From an uncultured Clostridia bacterium (lineage in GTDB: Bacteria > Bacillota > Clostridia > Oscillospirales > Ruminococcaceae): a DNA stretch of 12,568 bases. Location: assembly GCA_947628385.1 (NCBI GenBank), contig CANQZS010000027.1:1-12568 (forward strand). Reading direction: 5' to 3'. Of the stretch, positions 6,661 through 12,568 are shown piece after piece. The position numbers and the translations under genes were made by a program. Every line of letters starts with the position of its first letter. Positions within the stretch are counted from its first letter, which is position 1. The notes under the pieces are model-generated. The model did no database searches, was not told where the DNA came from, and saw nothing but the letters and a program-made list of their open reading frames with translations.

Positions 6661-7188
6661 TCAGATAAGACCGTTCACTATTTCGGACGCCCTTGAATTG
6701 TCCGAGCATATTATAAGAACGACCCAGTTCCCCTTTTCTATCACTGCGGCGTCCTCGAGCTTATATACCTCGTCGGGGGTGTAATCCGTGTAAAGCTCGA
6801 TCTGACTTTCAAGGCGCTTTTGCACCTCCGCTGCTCCCGAAGCTGCGCTGTCAGCATCATTGAACCTGAATACCGCAAGCTCATCGGGATATGCTCCGCT
6901 TCCGCAGATGAATACCGACATATCGGCAACTGTTGAAACATCAATATCATAGAAAGCTCCGAGACTGTCTGCGTCCTTTTCAACAGCGGAGGGAATTTCT
7001 ATCTCCGACATTACCGCAGAAGCAATATCCGCAGCGGAAGCCTCTGCTTCCGCCTGTTCGGAGGACACAGCAGCTGTAGTCTCTGCAGGAGTTCCGTTTG
7101 CTTGTACCGACTCTCCATCTTCCTGATTACCGCAGGAGGATAACGCCATTGCCGCAATAACAGCGGCTGCAATGATTATCTTTTTCAT
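6661..7188 (-). CDS. DUF4358-type lipoprotein
   Basis: 175 residues. A lipoprotein signal peptide (M-K-K then a hydrophobic helix) ends in the lipobox L-S-S-C with Cys19, so the protein should be anchored outside the cell membrane. Residues about 20-52 are an Ala/Glu/Thr/Ser-rich linker. The globular part (about 53-175) has the pattern of DUF4358: an early Y-D-I-D, then A-Y-P-D-E-L-A-V-F-R, a basic/acidic helix V-Q-K-R-L-E-S-Q and a closing V-V-L-I-I-C-S-D. Function is unknown; I recall the family occurring near MBOAT acyltransferases and SGNH hydrolases, suggesting envelope polysaccharide modification. AAGGA lies 8 bases before the ATG. It sits between the GDSL gene (71-base gap) and tyrA. 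Confidence 0.78.
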   Translation of the reverse strand: MKKIIIAAAVIAAMALSSCGNQEDGESVQANGTPAETTAAVSSEQAEAEASAADIASAVMSEIEIPSAVEKDADSLGAFYDIDVSTVADMSVFICGSGAYPDELAVFRFNDADSAASGAAEVQKRLESQIELYTDYTPDEVYKLEDAAVIEKGNWVVLIICSDNSRASEIVNGLI

Positions 7189-7259
7189 ATAAAATTTCCT
7201 TTCAAAGCTTGATCCTTAAAACAGCATTAAAGCTTCCGCTAAACAAAGAGAACTGTCTC

Positions 7260-8312
7260 TTACGGAGCCGTTGATGCTGAAATAGCTGTATCTGAAGCTG
7301 TCTCCGGCATTTCAGAGTATGAGGACACGGTGCTTTCAGTATAAGCAGAGGTATTTGCAGCGGAGCTTTCGGATACAGGCTCCCACACGCTCACCGTTTC
7401 CTGCCCTGAGACTGACGTTTCCTCGGTATCCTCCGAATACTCCTCCTCTTCTTCGGTAAGAGACCTCTGTATCTCACCGAGTATCACCGGATAAGCGGCG
7501 ATCTTCAGGTGCAGACCGTCATGCTCGGCATAATCCTCTGAAAGATAGCCGGTACTGTCCTGAAGCAGCGGGAAAATATCCACAAATCTGACCGATCTTT
7601 CATCAGCAAGTCTTTTTATATGCGCATTATATTTGCTGATGCTTGCAAGCTTTTCCGGCTTTTCGCGTTCATGCTCGGCTGTTACCGGAGGTATCGAAAC
7701 AAGAGCAATCTCGGAATCAGGGCAAGCCGCGCTTATCTCATCTATGAATTCGTCCAGCTTATCCGCCATATAATCCTCAGAAAGGTAGGAAAGTCCGTTA
7801 GTTCCGAGCATTATACATATATATTCCGGAGACTGGGACGAAGCTTTATCATAAACGTTCACATCGTCAATTTCAGCGTTCATTACAGAGGACGGCGTAA
7901 GTCCGACCTGCGCAAAAATATTTTCCGGCTTGATGTACCCGTAATTCACCAGACCTACAGAGAGCGAATCGCCTATTATGAGGACATCATCAAAGAATTC
8001 CTCGTCAAATCCATATGCGTCGGACGAGACGGGCACGATCGTATCCGAAGTCGCTGCTTCCGTTGACACAGCAGGCGCAGCCGAAGTCTCGGAAACCGTT
8101 GTTTCCTGCTCGGAAGCTTTGGTGACCGATGTTTCCTCAGCGCCTATAACATGAGGGGGCAAATTTTCCGCAGAGCTGCTGTCAGCGCTTATAAGTCCGG
8201 ATACTCTGAAAAAATATATTGAAGCCAGAACCAATACCGCAGCGGCAAGGGCTATCATAACAGCCAGAGCTGCCGTATCGGCAGGAGATGATCTGCTTTT
8301 CACATGAGCCAT
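7260..8312 (-). CDS. Membrane-anchored SGNH/GDSL hydrolase
   Basis: 350 residues. An N-terminal transmembrane anchor (about 13-38) is followed by a Ser/Thr/Glu-rich linker (about 42-98) and an SGNH hydrolase domain (about 105-285). Block I is G-D-S-L (114-117, nucleophile Ser116), a G-T-N motif is at 170-172, and the catalytic D-G-L-H is at 265-268, so the triad looks intact. The last 65 residues are an acidic Ser/Thr-rich tail. Such enzymes are esterases or deacetylases, here outside the cell, most plausibly acting on wall or capsular glycans; the substrate is not evident. AAGG lies 7 bases before the ATG. It is the first gene of the operon with the DUF4358 lipoprotein and tyrA, driven by the promoter at 8398-8426. 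Confidence 0.88.
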   Translation of the reverse strand: MAHVKSRSSPADTAALAVMIALAAAVLVLASIYFFRVSGLISADSSSAENLPPHVIGAEETSVTKASEQETTVSETSAAPAVSTEAATSDTIVPVSSDAYGFDEEFFDDVLIIGDSLSVGLVNYGYIKPENIFAQVGLTPSSVMNAEIDDVNVYDKASSQSPEYICIMLGTNGLSYLSEDYMADKLDEFIDEISAACPDSEIALVSIPPVTAEHEREKPEKLASISKYNAHIKRLADERSVRFVDIFPLLQDSTGYLSEDYAEHDGLHLKIAAYPVILGEIQRSLTEEEEEYSEDTEETSVSGQETVSVWEPVSESSAANTSAYTESTVSSYSEMPETASDTAISASTAP

Positions 8313-8397
8313 AAAGACACCTTTTCATTTAATAATATTGGTATAAATAATATTTTACCTTTCTATTGATTTATTCCAATAGCATTATAACTATATT

Positions 8398-8426
8398 ATT
8401 ATACTACAAAGTTTTTGCTTTTTCAA
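8398..8426 (-). promoter_or_regulatory. Sigma-A promoter of the GDSL-DUF4358-tyrA operon
   Basis: On the minus strand TTGAAA (8421-8426) and TATAAT (8398-8403) are 17 bases apart. The leader is about 78 bases and contains an inverted repeat CTATTG/CAATAG (8363-8368 with 8377-8382). No regulator site is recognised. The -35 overlaps a longer AT-rich palindrome at 8413-8432. Confidence 0.85.
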
Positions 8427-8609
8427 GCAAAATTTATATTTTCCGATAATTTCCAATTTGTCAAAGTGGTTCTCAGTCTCAAATATGCAATTTTTACACT
8501 AAATAATCTCTAATTTTTGTATTTTAATAAATGTAAATTTGAGGTAAAGTAATTATATGAAGAGATCAGCCTTTTCTTTACTAAAATCACAACTAAAGGA
8601 AGCTTTTAT

Positions 8610-10202
8610 ATGGATCCAGAATATAAATATATAAAAAAATCATGCCTGTCCGCCGTCCTTTCATTGGCGCTTTTTATGTGTTCATGCGCAAACGAAGCTC
8701 CGGATCAGGAGATCACCGTATCGGACGTTCCCGTTACATCGTCCGAAACTGTAGTATCTGCTTCTGAGACCTCCGTGACCGAGACAGAGACGGCTCACGA
8801 GATCCCTCCTATGGACACCTCGCCTTTGACGCTCTCACTGTTCGTTTTCGGAGAATTCGATGATATTCCCTTTGATGACGCCGCCGCAGAAAGGATCACT
8901 GCCGCCACCGGAATAACTCTCGATGTCACCGTATATGACGAAGCTCCGGAGGAGATCCTTAAAGAAGCGGAAGTTTCTCCGGATCTGATCTATGCCGGAG
9001 AAAGCACTCCCAAGCTTATAGAAAACGGCGAGCTGGTACCGCTTAACGATTATATCGGAGAATACGGAGAATGCTTTCGTAATTTCTACGGGAAATATTT
9101 TGATTCGCTCGCCGAGGATAACGGGAATATATACACCTTCGGAACGGGAGGATCTTCCCCTGCCATGCTCCGTCCGGAGGGTACGTTCAGTATACGGCAT
9201 GATGTTCTTGAATATACCGGCTATCCCGAAATAAAAACTCTTTCGGATCTTGAAGCGTGCCTTTCGGAATATCTTGAAGATCATACGAGCAGCACCGGAC
9301 TGCTTCTCTGCGGAGGTCCCATACAGCTTTATGAAAGTACAATAAGCGAGCGTGTAAATTATGTTCTCGGCTACCCTGACGACGGAGAGTTCCTTGTAAA
9401 CGAAGAGACCGGAAGCGCGTCATACAAATGGCTCGATCCCCGCGCCGGAGAATTCATAAAATGGCTGAATCATATGTATAACACCGGTCTGCTGGACGAT
9501 GAATCCTATTCGCTAAAAGAGGGACCCTATCTTGATAAGATCTCCGGAGGCAGAGTTGCCGCCATTTCCGTTTGTCCTGAGGAATATTCCGAGGATTACT
9601 GTCCTCTGCCGGTAACGCTTGACAGCAGCATGAAAGCCATGTTCAATGCAGCCGTAAGCTACAGTGTTCCATACGGAATAGGGATAACTGAATACTGTAA
9701 TGAGCCGGAACGCGCTTTCCGTTTCCTTGACTGGTGGTGCAGCGATGAAGCACAGGAGATCATTCTTGCCGACTATGACGGAGAAAATTTCTATTCAGAA
9801 TATGCGGAGCCGTTCCCGATGATAGGGATCACCCAAAAGGACAAGGACGGAAATTACATTTCTCCGCTGCTTGACGAAATTATTTCCGGATATTCCGACG
9901 AGGAGCGTGCAACATTGGACGGATACGGGATAACGACATTTGCAGATCTTTTCCCCTCCGCCGATGAGCTTCCGGAAATAGACCGAACGCTTATAAGCGA
10001 CTATGAGTTTCCGGAAATGAGCGAGGAAAGCATACTTCTTGAAACTCTTGAAACATATCTGAAAACCGAGGTTCGCAACGCTATCACCTGTTCCGAGGAG
10101 GAATTTGACGGAAAATGGACTGAGGTCACAGAATGGCTCGAAAAGAACGGCGCCAATGAGCTTGAAGAGCTTATTACCGAAAGGATCCGTGCCGAAAGCT
10201 GA
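8610..10202 (+). CDS. Extracellular solute-binding lipoprotein, ABC-type
   Basis: 530 residues. A signal peptide with a hydrophobic core (about 12-23) ends at M-C-S-C; Cys26 is the likely lipidated residue, a non-standard lipobox because position -2 is also Cys. A Ser/Thr/Glu-rich linker (about 35-66) precedes a family-1-like binding domain: an N-terminal lobe with A-E-R-I-T-A-A-T-G-I and S-P-D-L-I-Y, then P-L-N-D-Y-I, the R-H-D-V-L-E-Y-T-G-Y-P segment, and a C-terminal W-x-x-x-x-x-W-L-E-K-N-G typical of sugar/oligopeptide binders. These proteins deliver a carbohydrate or similar ligand to an ABC permease. No permease or ATPase gene is adjacent, and both neighbours lie on the other strand, so this is an orphan binder. 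AAAGGAAG lies 7 bases before the ATG. I found no convincing sigma-A promoter upstream. Confidence 0.85.
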   Translation: MDPEYKYIKKSCLSAVLSLALFMCSCANEAPDQEITVSDVPVTSSETVVSASETSVTETETAHEIPPMDTSPLTLSLFVFGEFDDIPFDDAAAERITAATGITLDVTVYDEAPEEILKEAEVSPDLIYAGESTPKLIENGELVPLNDYIGEYGECFRNFYGKYFDSLAEDNGNIYTFGTGGSSPAMLRPEGTFSIRHDVLEYTGYPEIKTLSDLEACLSEYLEDHTSSTGLLLCGGPIQLYESTISERVNYVLGYPDDGEFLVNEETGSASYKWLDPRAGEFIKWLNHMYNTGLLDDESYSLKEGPYLDKISGGRVAAISVCPEEYSEDYCPLPVTLDSSMKAMFNAAVSYSVPYGIGITEYCNEPERAFRFLDWWCSDEAQEIILADYDGENFYSEYAEPFPMIGITQKDKDGNYISPLLDEIISGYSDEERATLDGYGITTFADLFPSADELPEIDRTLISDYEFPEMSEESILLETLETYLKTEVRNAITCSEEEFDGKWTEVTEWLEKNGANELEELITERIRAES

Positions 10203-10231
10203 TATAGCTTAGATCCATGATAATTTAAAAA

Positions 10232-10272
10232 GCCGCAGCAGTAACGTATCATAAACTGCTGCGGCATTTTTT
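10232..10272. terminator. Bidirectional terminator between the binding protein and MATE gene
   Basis: A perfect 11-bp stem GCCGCAGCAGT (10232-10242) with its complement (10255-10265) has a 12-base loop and is followed by an A and six T residues. A run of five A on the left gives a T tract on the minus strand. It serves the converging genes. Confidence 0.93.
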
Positions 10273-10291
10273 ATATTATACTGTTCCCCAA

Positions 10292-11713
10292 TCAAAAAGC
10301 AGCCAACGGTTCCGAGATATGTTCCTTATCGGAAAGCTGTCGGTATGTCAGCGCTATCACTACAAATGACAGTATCGCTGTAAGAATGTCAGATACAGGC
10401 ATGGAATACAGCACGCCGTCCAGACCGAAAAATATCGGCAGCAGCAGCGCAAATCCCACTCCGAAAACAATTTCACGCACCATGGAAAGCATGGTCGATG
10501 CGGCAGCCTTTCCCATAGCCTGAAGAAATATGAACGCGGCTTTATTTATGCAGGCAAAAACTATCATGCAAAGATAGATACGGAATGCTCTTACTGCAAA
10601 ATTCGTATAGTAAATGCTTTCATTTGCCGCGCCGAATATCCTGATAAGCTGATTTGGGAATACCTCGGCAATTACAAGCGAGACTGCTCCGACTATACCC
10701 TCCGAGCATAGAAGCATTGTAAAAAGCTTTCGTACACGGTTTTTGTGTCCGGCTCCCATATTGAATCCTACGATCGGTATACAGCCCGCCGCCATACCTA
10801 CTACAATGGAGATCACGATCTGAAAGAATTTCATTACAATGCCGACTACCGCCATTGGTATCTGTGCATATTCCTGCTGTCCGAACACCTCGTCCATTGC
10901 ACCGTATTTGCGTATCATATTATTTATTGCAGCCATTGCCGCAACAAGAGAGATCTGTGACAGAAAGCTGCAAATACCGAGCGACAGTGTGTTTTTTATG
11001 ATATTGCCGTCAGGAACAAAATTCGATCTTTCAAGCCGCACTGTTTTCATATGCAGCAAGTACCATACGGCAAAAGCAGCAGTTACGATCTGACCTATGA
11101 TGGTTGCAATGGCTGCACCTTTCATTCCCATACGGAACACAAAGATAAAAAGCGGATCAAGTATGATATTTATTACCGCGCCGGAAAATGTGGAAAGCAT
11201 CGCAAATTTTGGACTTCCGTCGGCGCGTATGACCGGATTCATTGCCTGACCGAAAACATAAAACGGGATTCCGACCGTTATCCAGAAAAAATATTCCTTA
11301 GAATACCGAAAGGTCTCCTCATTGACCGTACCGCCGAACAAAGCGATTATCTGTTCATTGAAGATAAGATAAACGGCTGTCAGGACAATACCTGTCAATA
11401 CTGACATGATTATCGAGTTTCCTACGCTTACAGAAGCACGCTCCGGCTGATCCTTGCCAAGGCTAAGACTGACAAAGGCGCAGCAGCCGTCGCCGATCAT
11501 GACCGCGGCGGCAAGCGCAATTACCGTCAATGGGAAAACTACCGTATTTGCGGCATTTCCGTAGGATCCAAGATATGATGCGTTCGCAATAAATATCTGA
11601 TCGACGATATTGTAAAGTGCTCCTACAAGCAAAGAAATTATGCAGGGAACGGCATATTTTTTCATAAGCACGCTGATTTTTTCCTCTGCAAGAAAGGATC
11701 TGTTCTGTTCCAT
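10292..11713 (-). CDS. MATE-family multidrug efflux protein
   Basis: 473 residues with about 12 hydrophobic segments, the normal size for MATE Na+/H+-coupled exporters. The N-terminal helix pattern Y-N-I-V-D-Q-I-F-I-A (34-43), the conserved N-P-V-I-R-A-D-G-S-P-K (159-169) and the D-P-L-F-I-F-V-F-R-M-G-M-K-G-A-A segment (186-201) are typical of MepA-like members. Substrates (drugs, dyes or natural products) cannot be read from the sequence. An AGGAGG Shine-Dalgarno lies 7 bases before the ATG. The gene has its own promoter and a terminator hairpin in its leader, implying conditional read-through. It is transcribed in the same direction as the transaldolase gene upstream. Confidence 0.93.
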   Translation of the reverse strand: MEQNRSFLAEEKISVLMKKYAVPCIISLLVGALYNIVDQIFIANASYLGSYGNAANTVVFPLTVIALAAAVMIGDGCCAFVSLSLGKDQPERASVSVGNSIIMSVLTGIVLTAVYLIFNEQIIALFGGTVNEETFRYSKEYFFWITVGIPFYVFGQAMNPVIRADGSPKFAMLSTFSGAVINIILDPLFIFVFRMGMKGAAIATIIGQIVTAAFAVWYLLHMKTVRLERSNFVPDGNIIKNTLSLGICSFLSQISLVAAMAAINNMIRKYGAMDEVFGQQEYAQIPMAVVGIVMKFFQIVISIVVGMAAGCIPIVGFNMGAGHKNRVRKLFTMLLCSEGIVGAVSLVIAEVFPNQLIRIFGAANESIYYTNFAVRAFRIYLCMIVFACINKAAFIFLQAMGKAAASTMLSMVREIVFGVGFALLLPIFFGLDGVLYSMPVSDILTAILSFVVIALTYRQLSDKEHISEPLAAF

Positions 11714-11727
11714 AATATGACCTCCTG

Positions 11728-11770
11728 AAAAATAAAAAGGCGTAAATCCGAAAAGCTGGACTTACGCCTT
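11728..11770 (-). terminator. Intrinsic terminator/attenuator in the MATE leader
   Basis: On the minus strand a stem of nine pairs, one mismatch and three further pairs (11758-11770 with 11737-11749, 8-base loop) is followed by TTTTTATTTTT. It lies after the promoter at 11790-11818 and ends two bases before the AGGAGG of the MATE gene, so transcripts from that promoter must pass it. It may also block read-through from the transaldolase gene. Confidence 0.8.
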
Positions 11771-11789
11771 ATGGCTACGCACTATTGTT

Positions 11790-11818
11790 ATTATACTATA
11801 TTGAAGTCAAAATTTCAA
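11790..11818 (-). promoter_or_regulatory. Sigma-A promoter of the MATE gene
   Basis: On the minus strand TTGAAA (11813-11818) and TATAAT (11790-11795) are 17 bases apart. The predicted start near 11783 gives a leader of about 70 bases to the MATE start codon, most of it taken up by the terminator hairpin. Confidence 0.85.
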
Positions 11819-11885
11819 AGGACATTTTGCACAAAAATTTTTTAAGATCCATTTGCAGAAACAAAGCAAATCGCATAATAAGATC

Positions 11886-12533
11886 TTATGCTTTCTTTGC
11901 GCCCTCCCAATCCTTGAGGAAGCGTGCGATACCCGCATCTGTCAGCGGGTGATTTATCATCTGACGAAGAACGTTCATAGGAACTGTCGCAATATCGCAG
12001 CCGAGACGAGCCGCTGCTGTAACGTGGATAGGATTCCTGATCGAAGCGGCAATTATCTCAGTTCCGATACCCTGAGCATTGAAAATATCAACGATCTCTG
12101 AAATAAGAGCCATTCCCTCCATGCCAATGTCATCGAGTCTGCCAAGGAAAGGTGAAACATAGGTAGCGCCTGCATTTGCAGCAAGCAGAGCCTGTGCGGC
12201 GGAGAAAATAAGCGTAACGTTTGTTTTTATTCCCATAGCTGTGAGCTTTTTGCAGGCTTTCAGACCCTCGGCGCACATAGGGAGCTTTATAACGATGTTT
12301 TCATGTATTTTTGAAAGCGGGATAGCCTCTTCGACCATTTTATCCGCTTCAAGTGAAATCACCTCAGCGGAGATAGGACCGTCAACAATGCTTGTTATTT
12401 CCTTAACGACCTCCTCAAAAACGCGTCCCTCTTTGGCAATAAGCGACGGATTTGTGGTAACTCCGCAGATAACGCCCCAGTCATTGGCTTCTCTGATGTC
12501 GTTTACATTAGCGGTATCAATAAAAAGTTTCAT
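11886..12533 (-). CDS. tal: Small transaldolase (TalC/FSA fold)
   Basis: 215 residues, the size of the decameric TalC/FSA class. Transfers a dihydroxyacetone unit between sugar phosphates in the non-oxidative pentose phosphate pathway. Visible landmarks are F-I-D-T-A-N (4-9), T-T-N-P-S (26-30), the Schiff-base lysine K83 in V-I-K-L-P, and A-S-I-R-N-P (163-168). The motif I-S-A-E-V (Glu57) and S-P-F (Phe129) fit the transaldolase subfamily; fructose-6-phosphate aldolases, as I recall, have Gln and Tyr there. The start is ATG 12533, with AAAGGA 10 bases upstream; an in-frame ATG at 12542 lies only one base from that site. Its promoter lies beyond the window. No clear intrinsic terminator follows before the MATE promoter. 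Confidence 0.93.
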   Translation of the reverse strand: MKLFIDTANVNDIREANDWGVICGVTTNPSLIAKEGRVFEEVVKEITSIVDGPISAEVISLEADKMVEEAIPLSKIHENIVIKLPMCAEGLKACKKLTAMGIKTNVTLIFSAAQALLAANAGATYVSPFLGRLDDIGMEGMALISEIVDIFNAQGIGTEIIAASIRNPIHVTAAARLGCDIATVPMNVLRQMINHPLTDAGIARFLKDWEGAKKA

Positions 12534-12568
12534 CGGTATCATTTCCTTTCGGTAAAATTTATTAAAAT

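Noticed and set aside
7246..7261. Small hairpin AAGAGA/TCTCTT directly after the GDSL stop codon
   Set aside because: Only six weak pairs and followed by TGTTTAG rather than a clean T tract; not enough to call a terminator between the GDSL and DUF4358 genes.
8413..8432. AT-rich palindrome TTTTGCTT-TTTC-AAGCAAAA as a terminator
   Set aside because: No GC-rich stem, and the minus-strand -35 hexamer lies within it; more likely promoter-region structure or a protein site, with no direct support for either.
11850..11891. Two short hairpins after the transaldolase stop (ATTTGC/GCAAAT and GCATAA/TTATGC) as its terminator
   Set aside because: Stems are six AT-rich pairs and the T run does not follow directly; the real stop for this transcript may be the MATE-leader terminator.
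1..12568. CRISPR arrays, insertion sequences, phage genes, tRNA or rRNA
   Set aside because: No regular direct repeats, transposase or integrase motifs, or RNA-gene signatures were seen on either strand by eye; short RNA genes cannot be fully excluded without a search.

Overview
The window looks like a chromosomal segment of a low-to-mid GC Firmicute of class Clostridia, most likely a Ruminococcus-type (Oscillospiraceae) gut or rumen bacterium. The evidence is a canonical spoIIIA sporulation operon, a J-domain/TPR protein with a cysteine-cluster tail, a CarD-family regulator, lipoproteins with Ser/Thr/Glu-rich linkers, strong AGGAGG-type ribosome binding sites, and consensus sigma-A promoters of the form TTGA(C/A)A-17-TATAAT. 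I see no rRNA, tRNA, CRISPR array, insertion sequence or phage gene. The genus is an inference.

Layout. (1) Positions 1-2873, minus strand: spoIIIAA-AB-AC-AD-AE, with spoIIIAE cut by the left window edge. These encode the mother-cell side of the SpoIIIA-SpoIIQ channel. A minus-strand intrinsic terminator (2941-2971) sits just upstream of the operon. (2) Positions 2990-5070, plus strand: a perfect sigma-A promoter drives a compact three-gene cassette: a DUF5685-like protein, a protein with a degenerate J-domain, TPR-like repeats and a Cys-rich tail, and a six-helix membrane protein. None has a known function, and this is the most attractive candidate for an undescribed system. (3) Positions 5156-5774: a CarD-like regulator with its own promoter and a strong bidirectional terminator. 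(4) Positions 5788-8426, minus strand: one promoter followed by a membrane-anchored SGNH/GDSL hydrolase, a DUF4358 lipoprotein and prephenate dehydrogenase (tyrA), apparently an operon. (5) Positions 8610-10272, plus strand: an orphan solute-binding lipoprotein ending at a strong bidirectional terminator. (6) Positions 10292-12533, minus strand: a small transaldolase, then a MATE-family efflux protein whose short leader contains an intrinsic terminator between promoter and ribosome binding site, suggesting attenuation.

The genes fall into four themes: sporulation, cell-surface proteins with Ser/Thr-rich linkers, central and aromatic metabolism, and transport. Only the spoIIIA genes are clearly one machine. 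The DUF5685/J-like/membrane trio is linked by tight spacing and a shared promoter. Every intergenic gap is under 300 bases; the largest (8313-8609, 297 bases) is very AT-rich and holds the promoter of the GDSL operon.
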